In this document: piece by piece, positions 1 through 7,063 of the stretch
How the letters are laid out: each line of letters starts with the position of its first letter
Numbering within the stretch: the first letter of the stretch is position 1
Origin: CAYWTS01 sp964461265
GTDB taxonomy: Bacteria > Bacteroidota > Ignavibacteria > Tepidaquicellales > OLB5
Assembly (NCBI GenBank): GCA_964461265.1
Contig: CAYWTS010000048.1
Coordinates: forward strand, 1 to 13,723
Direction: 5' to 3'
Length of the DNA stretch: 13,723 nucleotides
Program-made: the position numbers and the translations under genes
The notes under the pieces: generated by a model
Told to the model about the DNA's origin: nothing
What the model saw: only the letters and a program-made list of their open reading frames with translations
Databases searched by the model: none

Positions 1-287
1 AGCTCGAATGTTTCATAGTTCATATCGTTCAGCGATTCATATATCAGCAGGTAAACTCCTTCTGCAGTAGCATCGTTTGTAACTACCGGGTTCAGTTTCT
101 CTGCATCCGACATTTCACGCTTAATTATCCAGTCGCCTGTGACAGCACCAACTGTATCTACAGGGGCTAAATCGGTATCACCTGATTTAATACTACTGTC
201 TTTCCTGCCCTTGCCGCAAGAAAGCAGAAGAGATGAGATAATTAATACCGTAAGAAAATAAGATAACCATTTTATTAAGTTATTCAT
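1..287 (-). CDS. Solute-binding lipoprotein, SBP family 5 (partial, N-terminal part)
   Basis: The minus strand is open from an ATG at 287-285 to the window edge, giving about 95 residues, so the C-terminal bulk of the gene lies outside. The N-terminus is a lipoprotein signal: a lysine, a hydrophobic stretch and the lipobox LLLSCGK, with Cys at about residue 24. After a polar linker comes the pattern LNPVVTNDATAEGVYLLIYE, typical of the start of peptide/oligopeptide/nickel ABC-transporter binding proteins (DppA/OppA type), where it precedes the first lobe. Expected role, from the family: a membrane-anchored receptor that captures peptides or similar ligands outside the cytoplasmic membrane for an ABC importer. 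The ligand cannot be told from this fragment. It is transcribed divergently from the ECF sigma operon, and a TAnnTTTG element sits 27 bp upstream of the start. Lipoprotein status is clear; family membership is a motif-level call. Confidence 0.72.
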   Translation of the reverse strand, partial: MNNLIKWLSYFLTVLIISSLLLSCGKGRKDSSIKSGDTDLAPVDTVGAVTGDWIIKREMSDAEKLNPVVTNDATAEGVYLLIYESLNDMNYETFE

Positions 288-313
288 TTTTATTGCATTT
301 TATTTTGAATATA

Positions 314-321
314 CAAAAATA
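314..321 (-). promoter_or_regulatory. Bacteroidota-type -7 element for the lipoprotein gene
   Basis: Read on the minus strand, 321 to 314 is TATTTTTG, a full match to the Bacteroidota primary-sigma -7 consensus TAnnTTTG. It lies 26 nt before the lipoprotein start codon, a sensible distance for a short leader. A good -33 TTTG was not seen at the usual 19-21 bp spacing, so this is a candidate only. Confidence 0.38.
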
Positions 322-597
322 GTTTATTATTGCAGAATGATAAACTAAAAATTACAACCTATCGGTCTCCAAACAGAGTTTAGCAGCCACGTGTCGTAGA
401 TACCTGACTTCTCTGATTCCCCTGCCTGTCATACACAATATCTTCAAACTATCAGGAATATCTCCTAATTTAGTAACTAAACTCTTTAAAATGCAAATAC
501 TTACCAGCAATAAACCAAACCTGCCTGAATTGCATCTTATAATAGAGTGCAAAAGGATGTCATGCATACAGAGGCAATTACCGGAGGAGCACAGCTA
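322..597. other. Divergent intergenic region between lipoprotein and sigma operon
   Basis: No convincing gene is seen here. The minus-strand frame across 352-567 has no recognisable domain and would collide with the sigma gene leader. The stretch holds a perfect 13-bp palindrome, TTTAGT-A-ACTAAA, at 469-481, which could be an operator, and a TATAAT-like hexamer at 538-543 without a matching -35. If the latter were used, transcription would start near 550, consistent with the sigma factor starting at 598 rather than at the GTG at 547. Confidence 0.3.
583..589 (+). promoter_or_regulatory. Strong Shine-Dalgarno deciding the sigma factor start
   Basis: GGAGGAG lies 8 nt before the ATG at 598. 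It is the best ribosome binding site in the window and the reason for choosing 598 over the in-frame GTG at 547 or the ATG at 562 (the latter has AAAAGGA only 4 nt upstream). Confidence 0.6.
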
Positions 598-1140
598 ATG
601 GAAGCAACTCTGCCTGACAGGGATTTTGAGCTTGTAAGGCTTTGCTCGCAGGGCGATACACTTGCTTTTAAGGAGCTTTATGAAAGGAATTCCGGAAGAG
701 TGTATGCACTTTGTCTGAGAATCACAGCAAGCAAAGACCTTGCTGATGAACTGACACAGGAAGTGTTCATTAAGGCGTGGGAGAAAATAAAATCTTTTGG
801 CTTTCAGAGCAAGTTTTCTACCTGGCTTCACAGCATTGCTGTGAACACTTTCTTAATGACAAGGAGAGCTGAAAAACGTTTCACTGAAAAGCTGGGCGAA
901 CTAGGTGAACTGTTTTACAACAATAAGCCTTTGCATACTGCTCACCGCTGGGATTCAGGCATTGATTTGGAAAACGCAATTTCAGGACTGCCGGATAAAA
1001 TGCGGGCAACGCTCGTGCTGCATGACATCGAAGGATATAAACATCATGAAATTTCAAAAATGCTTGGTATAGAAACGGGTACTTCAAAAGCACACTTGCA
1101 CAGGGCAAGGAAAATATTAAGAGAAAAACTGTTAATGTAG
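598..1140 (+). CDS. ECF-type RNA polymerase sigma-70 factor
   Basis: A 180-residue extracytoplasmic-function sigma factor that would redirect RNA polymerase to stress- or envelope-responsive promoters. Region 2 spans about residues 13-90: the family pattern GDTLAFKELYERN, then DLADELTQEVFIKAWEKI, then FSTWLHSIAVNTFL at the 2.3/2.4 end. A short linker leads to region 4 (about 124-175), with LPDKMRATLVLHDIEGYKHHE and the helix-turn-helix EISKMLGIETGTSKAHLHRA, followed by the basic tail ARKILREKL. Length and order are normal for ECF factors. The ATG at 598 was chosen for its GGAGGAG site; the frame also permits a GTG at 547 (197 aa) or an ATG at 562. The gene is followed after 61 bp by a membrane anti-sigma factor, so the pair is probably one operon and autoregulated, as is usual for this arrangement. 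The stop codon is TAG. The target genes and ECF subgroup cannot be read from the sequence. Confidence 0.93.
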   Translation: MEATLPDRDFELVRLCSQGDTLAFKELYERNSGRVYALCLRITASKDLADELTQEVFIKAWEKIKSFGFQSKFSTWLHSIAVNTFLMTRRAEKRFTEKLGELGELFYNNKPLHTAHRWDSGIDLENAISGLPDKMRATLVLHDIEGYKHHEISKMLGIETGTSKAHLHRARKILREKLLM

Positions 1141-1201
1141 TGGTTTTCCTAATAGGATCCCCTTGGGAAATTTTTCAAATCCTGCAAAGGAGTTTTAAAA
1201 A

Positions 1202-2911
1202 ATGAACACACAGAAACAAAAATATAACTGTGAATACTTTGAGCTGATGATAAATGACAGGCTCGAAGGAACGCTTTCGGAGGCAAATAGTACTATCCTT
1301 GATTCACACCTGCAAGCATGTGAAAGCTGCAATAAATACCTGAACGATATTACTGCACTTCTCGGACAAATATCCAAACTGCCCAATGAAATTAAGCCCG
1401 GAAAAGACCTGTGGACAGCAATAGAAGCGAAAATAAACCTTACTGAACAATCCAACATATACCCTATTGGTCAGCAGAACAATAAAGCTGATGAAACATT
1501 TACTTATGTAAAGAGGCGTTTCGGCTTCAGGTATATTTTTACGGGGCTGGCTGCAGCAATAATACTGTTCGGCATAATATTCACAATTTCCCTCTTCAAC
1601 AAAAGAGGAAACGATAATAACTTAAACACCGGTATTGATGTGAATGTGGGTGCATTCTGGAAAGTAAGTACTCTACAGGGCACTCCGTCGGTTTCAGGCA
1701 AGCCTTTTTTTAATACCGACAGCATCTCGGAAGGGCAGTATATAACTACCGATTCGGTCTCAAAAGCAGAGCTGAAGGTAGGCGATATAGGAACAATAAT
1801 TATAGAGCCCGGTTCGAAGGTAAAGCTGCTTAAAACTGCCGCAGGCAACAGCCGGCTTAAGCTTGAATATGGCTCGATTGATGCAAAAATGAATGCACCG
1901 CCGAAAACATTCTATGTAGAAACCGTATCGGCAACTGCCGTTGACCTTGGCTGTTCATACCGCCTGACAATAGATACTGCAGGTGACGGTATATTGTTCG
2001 TCCGCTCCGGTATGGTTTCTTTGCAATCGGCAAACCGTGAATCTCTGGTTCCGGCAGGCAAATACTGCATAACCAGAAAAGACTTTGGACCCGGAACACC
2101 GTTCCGTGAAGGCATATCACCAGAAATGAAGAAAGCCCTGATGCAGTTCGATTTTGGTGAATGTGCAAGTTCCTGCATAAAAACAATTGTTAGGAACGCA
2201 CAAAAATCGGATGCAGTTACCCTGATAAACATTCTTCCCCGTGTAGATGATGAATATAAACCCATAGTTTATGAGAAAGTTGCTTATTACTACGCTCCGC
2301 CTAAACATATACCGCACGACAGCATTCCTAAACTCGACAAGCTTGACAAACTTAACGAGTGGATAGAGGTAATAGTGGAAGACGTGCATAAAAACATAGA
2401 AGAGAATATGAAAGACATCGATAAGCAAATCAGGATACATATAGATAAAGATTTTGAGTATAAGTTCGATTCCGATTTGTGGGCTAAGGAGTGGAAGGAA
2501 GAAATGGAAAAGAATAAGGAAAATTGGAAAAAGTTTAAATACTATCATGTTCCGGGTGATACAGTTATTGAGTTCGACGACGAAGAATTTAAAAAAGAGA
2601 TGCAAGAATTGCAGGAAGAACTTAATGAAATGAACATAGAAATCGAGAAGAATAACGAGGAGATTAAGATAGAAATGAAAAAGCTGAAGGAAGATCTTAA
2701 AGAAATGAATAAGGAATTAAAAATACAACTGAAGGAACAGCTTAAAGATGTTGACGAGCAGGTAAAAGAACAGCTAAAAGACATTAACATAAAGATAATT
2801 ACCGACAGCACCGATGCCTCCGACACCACCCGTCACAAAAACGTGATAATAAAAATTAAGAAAGATAAAGGGGAAGAGCCTGATTCAGCTAACCATAATG
2901 ATGACAAATGA
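1202..2911 (+). CDS. Transmembrane anti-sigma factor with FecR domain and charged coiled-coil extension
   Basis: A 569-residue protein, probably the regulator that sequesters the ECF sigma factor encoded 61 bp upstream. Residues 10-43 carry a zf-HC2/anti-sigma zinc-finger-like signature: Cys10, then His36-x3-Cys40-x2-Cys43. One hydrophobic membrane segment covers about residues 109-132. Residues about 173-275 look like a FecR domain, with GQYITTDSVSKAELKVGD, then FYVETVSATAVDLGCSYRL, then LFVRSGMVSL. The N-terminus would be cytoplasmic and the FecR part periplasmic. From about residue 380 to 535 the chain is extremely rich in Lys and Glu with heptad-like hydrophobics (for example LKEDLKEMNKELKIQLKEQ), suggesting a long periplasmic coiled coil; the tail is acidic and hydrophilic. 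FecR-type anti-sigma factors are usually much shorter, so this extension is unusual. The start is supported by AAAGGAG 9 nt upstream of the ATG. No TonB-dependent receptor, the usual FecR signal partner, is seen nearby. Confidence 0.85.
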   Translation: MNTQKQKYNCEYFELMINDRLEGTLSEANSTILDSHLQACESCNKYLNDITALLGQISKLPNEIKPGKDLWTAIEAKINLTEQSNIYPIGQQNNKADETFTYVKRRFGFRYIFTGLAAAIILFGIIFTISLFNKRGNDNNLNTGIDVNVGAFWKVSTLQGTPSVSGKPFFNTDSISEGQYITTDSVSKAELKVGDIGTIIIEPGSKVKLLKTAAGNSRLKLEYGSIDAKMNAPPKTFYVETVSATAVDLGCSYRLTIDTAGDGILFVRSGMVSLQSANRESLVPAGKYCITRKDFGPGTPFREGISPEMKKALMQFDFGECASSCIKTIVRNAQKSDAVTLINILPRVDDEYKPIVYEKVAYYYAPPKHIPHDSIPKLDKLDKLNEWIEVIVEDVHKNIEENMKDIDKQIRIHIDKDFEYKFDSDLWAKEWKEEMEKNKENWKKFKYYHVPGDTVIEFDDEEFKKEMQELQEELNEMNIEIEKNNEEIKIEMKKLKEDLKEMNKELKIQLKEQLKDVDEQVKEQLKDINIKIITDSTDASDTTRHKNVIIKIKKDKGEEPDSANHNDDK

Positions 2912-2995
2912 ACAAATGAAATAATGGAAAAATGGAATAGGCAAAAATTTGCATACTGATGATTGTATAACTCTCATTTACTCCGAAAAAAACTA

Positions 2996-3023
2996 AAAGG
3001 CGTCTTGAAAACAGGGCGCCTTT
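2996..3023. terminator. Hairpin terminator candidate after the sigma/anti-sigma operon
   Basis: A 12-bp stem can be drawn: AAAGGCGTCTTG (2996-3007) pairs with CAGGGCGCCTTT (3012-3023) around an AAAA loop, with two G-U pairs at T3003 and T3005. It lies 84 nt after the anti-sigma stop. The plus-strand 3' side is only moderately T-rich (TTTGGTGGTTGT). On the minus strand the stem is followed by TTTTAGTTTTTTT, a better U-tract, so the site may work in both directions. Confidence 0.55.
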
Positions 3024-3171
3024 GGTGGTTGTATTATACATGGTTTTAGCTGACTTGATAAATTCCCGCCCCGACATATTCATCGGTGAACTACCTACAG
3101 CATTGTTCGCATAAATTTGCCTGTCTCCTGACTTTTATTTTTTTCCCCTCTTTACTTCAACTTTAATACAT

Positions 3172-3179
3172 TATATTTG
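3172..3179 (+). promoter_or_regulatory. Bacteroidota-type -7 element upstream of the Memo gene
   Basis: TATATTTG matches the TAnnTTTG consensus exactly and sits 37 nt before the ATG at 3217. A TTTAC at about 3151 is at roughly the right distance for a -33 element but is a poor match. It probably drives the Memo-like gene; the radical SAM gene may or may not be co-transcribed. Confidence 0.42.
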
Positions 3180-3216
3180 TAATGTTATAATTTACAACCC
3201 TTAAAAATCCGGCTGT

Positions 3217-4014
3217 ATGCAGTCCGAAGCATTAAAATCAAGACCGGCTAAATGCAGCGGCTGGTGGTATCCGTCCGCACCCGCAGCTCATAATTTCAAA
3301 AACAATCCCGTTTCATCGGCAGTTATTGCACCTCATGCCGGCTTCGATTTCTCGGGTATGGTAGCATTACAATCGGTTTCTTACGTTAAAAAGAACCGGG
3401 TATGGATACTCGGCACATCACACTACGAACGTATCAAGAACGGTATCTCAATCTTCCGCGGAACTTACAGTTCATCTATCGGAAAAGCCATTTTCCCGGA
3501 AGAACTTACCGAAAACGAGCTTGGCATTCTTAACGCTTATTTTACAAATGAAGGCCACCGTACAGACGAGCATTCAATAGAAAATATCCTCTACTGTTTG
3601 AACCATTTTAATAATGAAATTAAAGCGTTCTGCGTACTTGTGCAGGAAACGGAGAGAAACTGCTATGAAAAAATTTCCGATGATATAGTTTCGATTTGGA
3701 AACCGGGTGACAGTATAATAGTTTCTACCGACTGGAACCACTTTGTCCCGACCAGTGTAATAAACCGGCTGATGTCTGCAGTTACAAAACTCTTAGCCGA
3801 AGGGGATTTTGAAACACTATACAAAGAATGCAGCCGCGGAAACCTTGAAGCCTGCGGTATAGACGGATTATACCTTGCAGGCAAAATACTCCGCAGTGTT
3901 GGTGAGTCAACACGGTTTAAAGTGCTTGTTTCTACCGATTCATCGCAATTTGCCGGCAGAAAACATGATGATAAATGTGTGGGTTATATAGCAGCAGCCA
4001 ATAATTTACATTAA
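3217..4014 (+). CDS. amrB: AmmeMemoRadiSam system protein B (Memo-like protein)
   Basis: A 265-residue member of the MEMO1 family, structurally related to the LigB-type class III extradiol dioxygenases. The family signatures are present in order: a GWWYP-type N-terminus (15-19), APHAGFDFSG (38-47), LGTSHY (65-70), DEHSIENILYCL (117-128), VSTDWNHFVP (169-178) and ACGIDGLYLAGKI (212-224). Full length for the family. The His and Cys of these motifs line the pocket corresponding to the dioxygenase active site; whether it binds metal is not established for the whole family. The next plus-strand gene is the radical SAM partner of the same three-part system, which supports the assignment. The system's substrate and reaction remain unclear in general. 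The AMMECR1 domain protein (A), often fused or adjacent, is absent here. The ATG has no obvious Shine-Dalgarno. The symbol amrB follows NCBI-style naming. Confidence 0.9.
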   Translation: MQSEALKSRPAKCSGWWYPSAPAAHNFKNNPVSSAVIAPHAGFDFSGMVALQSVSYVKKNRVWILGTSHYERIKNGISIFRGTYSSSIGKAIFPEELTENELGILNAYFTNEGHRTDEHSIENILYCLNHFNNEIKAFCVLVQETERNCYEKISDDIVSIWKPGDSIIVSTDWNHFVPTSVINRLMSAVTKLLAEGDFETLYKECSRGNLEACGIDGLYLAGKILRSVGESTRFKVLVSTDSSQFAGRKHDDKCVGYIAAANNLH

Positions 4015-4160
4015 ACTAATAGAATCTGAAACCGAGTAACATTGAAGTATTTGAATAAGAATATTCTCAATTAATTTCAAAGTTAAAAATCCAATGTTCA
4101 AATAACAAATAGTATATTTATTCAAAAAAATAAAAAAATATCGTTCCTGCATATTATAAG

Positions 4161-4219
4161 TTTGAGCCTTGAACTTTATACTAACTTTTGATTTTGAGTT
4201 TTGAATTTTGGAATTGAAC
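4161..4219. repeat. Degenerate TTGAATTT-type low-complexity repeat
   Basis: The stretch is a run of imperfect 7-9 nt units: TTTGAGCC, TTGAACTTT, TTTTGATT, TTGAGTT, TTGAATTT, TGGAATTG. It lies in the 246-bp AT-rich gap between the Memo-like and radical SAM genes. On the minus strand it reads as AAATTCAAAACTCAAAA. It encodes nothing recognisable. A TAAGTTTG at 4157-4164 matches the -7 consensus and could be a promoter for the radical SAM gene, but no -33 partner is visible. A perfect 10-bp palindrome, AGAATATTCT, is at 4058-4067. Confidence 0.45.
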
Positions 4220-4260
4220 AAATTACGTTAACCCAAATTGGGATTTGTCATTAATTCAAC

Positions 4261-5301
4261 TTGGAAGCTGAAGCGGCAAAATATGATTCTATAACAGCCC
4301 GATGGTGGTCACGAATCAACGGCAAGGTAAGGTGTTTGCTTTGCCCAAGATACTGTGTGCTCTCCAACGGACAGCACGGATTCTGCTATTTAAGGTATAA
4401 TGATAACGGAACACTCAAAACACGGGGTTATGAAAGAACCACCGGGCTAGCACTTGATCCTATCGAAAAAAAGCCTTTCTACCACGTTTACCCTCGAAAA
4501 AGAATCCTCTCTCTCGGAACTGTTGGCTGTAATATGGGCTGTAAATACTGCCAGAACTGGGATATATCAAAGAATAAAAGGGAAGATGCCCTGCTTTTAA
4601 AAATTTCGAAAGAACAGCTCGTAGCAAAAGCACTTGAGCTAAAAAAGTCATCAAATAATTTGGGGCTGGCTTTTACGTACAACGAGCCTACAATATGGGG
4701 AGAATGGATAATAGAGCTTTCAGCTCTTGCTAAAAGTCAGGGCTTGATTTCCGTAATGGTCACTAACGGTTATATAACAAAAACCGCAATCCATGATGTC
4801 TACAGAAATATAGATTGTGCTAATATAGACCTAAAAAGTTTCTCTGAGGACTTTTATTCGAAACTTACACTCTCAAACCTAAAGCCTGTTCTTGATGCAA
4901 TCCTGCTCATTAAAAAAACGGAAACATGGATAGAGTTAACAACACTAATTATTCCGGGATATAACGATTCCGAAAATGAGCTTAAAGAATTGTGCAGTTG
5001 GGTGGTAGAATACTGCGGCAATGAAACACCGTTACACTTTACCGCTTTCCATCCTGATTACCGCATGATAGATGAGCTTCCTACTCCTTATACTACTCTG
5101 AAAAATGCCTATAACATCGGCAGGGAAGCCGGCTTGAAATATGTGTATACGGGAAATGTATATGACCAGTTCACAGGTTCAACTTATTGTCCCGATTGCA
5201 ACCATGTTTTAATACGCAGGAACTGGTACGATGTTGAAATCAAAGGAATGGTCGGAAATAAGTGTAAATACTGCGGTTACAGAGTAAGCGGGAAGTTTTA
5301 A
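4261..5301 (+). CDS. amrS: AmmeMemoRadiSam system radical SAM enzyme
   Basis: A 346-residue radical S-adenosylmethionine enzyme. The [4Fe-4S]-binding CxxxCxxC is GCNMGCKYCQNWD, with Cys90, Cys94 and Cys97. Before it, CLLCPRYC plus a later GFC (Cys25, 28, 32, 42) form the cysteine-rich N-terminus typical of this family, followed by LDPIEKKPFYHVYP (65-78). LAFTYNEPTIW and VMVTNGYI are the usual barrel motifs. The C-terminus adds a zinc-ribbon-like pair of CxxC motifs (Cys310/313 and Cys335/338). The start is a TTG at 4261: an in-frame TAA at 4252-4254 closes the frame upstream, no ATG is available before the N-terminal cysteines, and family members begin only a few residues before this point. 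Together with the Memo-like protein upstream it forms two thirds of the AmmeMemoRadiSam set, whose substrate is unknown. Its stop codon abuts the N gap, and the last 55 bases are duplicated after it (assembly artefact). Confidence 0.92.
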   Translation: MEAEAAKYDSITARWWSRINGKVRCLLCPRYCVLSNGQHGFCYLRYNDNGTLKTRGYERTTGLALDPIEKKPFYHVYPRKRILSLGTVGCNMGCKYCQNWDISKNKREDALLLKISKEQLVAKALELKKSSNNLGLAFTYNEPTIWGEWIIELSALAKSQGLISVMVTNGYITKTAIHDVYRNIDCANIDLKSFSEDFYSKLTLSNLKPVLDAILLIKKTETWIELTTLIIPGYNDSENELKELCSWVVEYCGNETPLHFTAFHPDYRMIDELPTPYTTLKNAYNIGREAGLKYVYTGNVYDQFTGSTYCPDCNHVLIRRNWYDVEIKGMVGNKCKYCGYRVSGKF

Positions 5302-5456
5302 NNNNNNNNNNNNNNNNNNNNNNNNNNNNNNNNNNNNNNNNNNNNNNNNNNNNNNNNNNNNNNNNNNNNNNNNNNNNNNNNNNNNNNNNNNNNNNNNNNN
5401 NAATGGTCGGAAATAAGTGTAAATACTGCGGTTACAGAGTAAGCGGGAAGTTTTAA
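5247..5456. other. Scaffold gap of 100 N flanked by a perfect 55-bp duplication
   Basis: Positions 5302-5401 are exactly 100 N. The 55 bases before the gap (5247-5301, the end of amrS including its TAA) are repeated base for base immediately after it (5402-5456). This is what results when two contigs sharing a terminal k-mer overlap are joined with a fixed-size gap instead of being merged. The likely true sequence runs from 5301 straight to 5457, leaving only 10 bp between the amrS stop and the hutH stop. The second copy is not a second gene. Confidence 0.92.
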
Positions 5457-5466
5457 TTTTTCTTGC

Positions 5467-6990
5467 CTACCCCAGGCTCCCCACTTCTTTTTCAACCTCC
5501 TCAAGTATCTCGCACGATTTCACAAGCTCTTTCATTCTTGTGTGGTCATTGTATAACGGTCGGTCAATATCGAGATGCTCAACGTATTTTCTTATTACCT
5601 CCTTTGCCTTTCTTACTCCTTTACCCGGCTTGAACTCCCTGAAATCAAGCGCCTGCGCTGCAGCCATGAATTCTATGCCAAGAACTCCGTATGCGTTATC
5701 AAGTATCTGTGCATTCTTGATCGCCGTATTCATACCCATCGAAACAAAATCTTCCTGGTCAGCTGCAGCGGGTATTGACTGTATTGATGCCGGCATTGAA
5801 AGTATTCGCTGCTCAACGATTAACGAATCGGCTGTGTACTGGCTTAACATCATCCCCGAGAACATACCAGCACCTTTTGTAAGGAACTCGGGCAAGCCTT
5901 CGCTTAAGTTTCCGTTTACCAGGCGGTTAAGTCTGCGTTCCGAAAGCACGCTTATCATTGTTACAGCAGCCCCCACCATATCCATCGGCAGTGAAACCGG
6001 AGTCCCCTGGAAGTTTGCACCTGTAAGCGTCAGCTTATCTTCGGGTATGAAAATGGGATTATCGCCTACTCCGTTTAATTCTGTCTCTACCTGTTTCACA
6101 GCCCATGCAACTGCGTCGTGAGCAGCACCTATAACCTGTGGTGATGAACGCATTGAATATGCGTCCTGAACTTTTGTTTTCATTTTACCGGTAAGCAGGT
6201 CACTTCCGGCTATGCATTTCATAATTGCCTTAGAGCTTCTGATTGCTCCCGCAAATCCTCTCAATTCGTGAAGTTTTGAGTTATAAGGTTTAAGATTTGC
6301 TATTAACGCTTCAAGCGTCATAGCACACGCAATTTCTGATTGTTTGAGCCAGCGGTTGATATCATACAAGTGCAGCGCGCTCATAGCAGTAAGCAGGTTT
6401 GAACCGTTAATAACAGCAAGCCCGTCTCTTGCTTTAAGACCCGGGATTTTAATTCCCGCTTTCTCAAAAGCTTTATCGCCGGGAAGTCTTTCACCTTTAT
6501 AGAAAGCTTCACCTTCGCCCATCATAAGCAGTGCAATCTGTGACATTGGTGCTAAATCACCACAGGCACCCACCGAGCCCTTCTGGCACACAACAGGCGT
6601 AACGCCTTTGTTAAGCATTTCAACCAGTGTGAGCGTAATTTCGGGCCTGCACCCTGAGTTACCATGTGCATGAACATTTACTCTGCCTGCCATAGCACCG
6701 CGGACATACTCAATGGGTGCTGCTTCACCTATGCCAGCCGAATGGTTATATATTAAATATTTCTGAAAATCCACAAGCTGTGTATCATCAAGCCGTTTTT
6801 CTGAAAACTCACCGATACCGGTGTTAATACCGTACATTACTTCACCTGAGGATATTTTTTCCTCAAGCATTGCACGGCATATTTTAATTCTTTCCAGCGC
6901 ATCGGGATGAAGCTCAGCTTTCTCACCGTGCCTTGCGATGCTTACAAGTTTTTCGATTGTTAAATTATTTCCGTCAAGTATTATGGACAT
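5467..6990 (-). CDS. hutH: Aromatic amino acid ammonia-lyase, probably histidine ammonia-lyase, with Ala-Cys-Gly MIO site
   Basis: A 507-residue member of the HAL/PAL/TAL family; histidine ammonia-lyase converts L-histidine to trans-urocanate and ammonia, the first step of histidine breakdown. Visible motifs: MYGINTGIG (Tyr53), YNHSAGIGE (His83), GSVGACGDLAPMSQ (138-151), VINGSNLL (Asn195), VQDAYSMRSSPQ (Tyr278, Arg281) and DQEDFVSMG (Glu413). Numbering is almost the same as the Pseudomonas putida enzyme, in which Ser143 with its Ala and Gly neighbours forms the MIO electrophile. Here residue 143 is Cys (codon TGT, 6564-6562). A Ser143Cys mutant of the P. putida enzyme is known to be converted to active enzyme, so activity is plausible. 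His83 favours histidine over phenylalanine (where Phe is typical), but Asn82 differs, so another aromatic substrate is possible. No hutU, hutI or hutG is nearby. The ATG has no clear Shine-Dalgarno. The gene converges on amrS. Confidence 0.87.
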   Translation of the reverse strand: MSIILDGNNLTIEKLVSIARHGEKAELHPDALERIKICRAMLEEKISSGEVMYGINTGIGEFSEKRLDDTQLVDFQKYLIYNHSAGIGEAAPIEYVRGAMAGRVNVHAHGNSGCRPEITLTLVEMLNKGVTPVVCQKGSVGACGDLAPMSQIALLMMGEGEAFYKGERLPGDKAFEKAGIKIPGLKARDGLAVINGSNLLTAMSALHLYDINRWLKQSEIACAMTLEALIANLKPYNSKLHELRGFAGAIRSSKAIMKCIAGSDLLTGKMKTKVQDAYSMRSSPQVIGAAHDAVAWAVKQVETELNGVGDNPIFIPEDKLTLTGANFQGTPVSLPMDMVGAAVTMISVLSERRLNRLVNGNLSEGLPEFLTKGAGMFSGMMLSQYTADSLIVEQRILSMPASIQSIPAAADQEDFVSMGMNTAIKNAQILDNAYGVLGIEFMAAAQALDFREFKPGKGVRKAKEVIRKYVEHLDIDRPLYNDHTRMKELVKSCEILEEVEKEVGSLG

Positions 6991-7004
6991 ATTTTTAGTC
7001 TGAA

Positions 7005-7039
7005 CCGTGATTTACCGGATTACAGGATTAGAGGGATAA
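7005..7039. repeat. Short tandem repeat of TAATCC-type units
   Basis: Plus-strand units CCGTGATTTA, CCGGATTA, CAGGATTA and GAGGGATAA are four imperfect copies of an 8-10 nt motif. On the minus strand they read as successive TAATCC-like blocks ending in a GTTCAGAC just before the hutH start. They lie in the hutH leader and directly after the GxxExxY-family remnant on the minus strand. Their function is unknown. Confidence 0.5.
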
Positions 7040-7063
7040 TTAGCAACTAACGCCTGATTTACA

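Larger units (their letters stand above)
2912..3216. other. Intergenic region after the sigma/anti-sigma operon
   Basis: This 305-bp stretch has no supportable gene. It contains a strong hairpin at 2996-3023 and a Bacteroidota-type promoter element at 3172-3179, both listed separately. The short minus-strand frame at 2889-3083 lacks any recognisable motif and overlaps the end of the anti-sigma gene. Confidence 0.4.

Noticed and set aside
352..567. 71-residue minus-strand frame upstream of the sigma factor
   Set aside because: No domain, no Shine-Dalgarno, and it overlaps the start region of a well-supported gene.
547..597. GTG at 547 as the sigma factor start, adding 17 residues
   Set aside because: The ATG at 598 has GGAGGAG 8 nt upstream and gives a standard ECF N-terminus. 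The extra residues carry no recognisable motif. It remains possible.
1147..1172. Two tiny stems (TCCT/AGGA and TCCC/GGGA) between sigma and anti-sigma genes as an attenuator
   Set aside because: The stems have only four base pairs each, too weak to support a structure call.
2117..2829. Minus-strand frames rich in Phe, Ser and Leu that look like membrane proteins
   Set aside because: They are the antisense of the Lys/Glu-rich coiled-coil part of the anti-sigma gene. GAA/AAG codons read backwards as TTC/CTT give false hydrophobic runs.
5298..5504. Minus-strand reading frame running through the N gap
   Set aside because: It exists only because N codons are not read as stops, and it overlaps the duplicated amrS end and the real hutH C-terminus on unsupported sequence.
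5540..6121. 193-residue plus-strand frame antisense to hutH
   Set aside because: It is a shadow of conserved hutH codons, and its product has no recognisable features.
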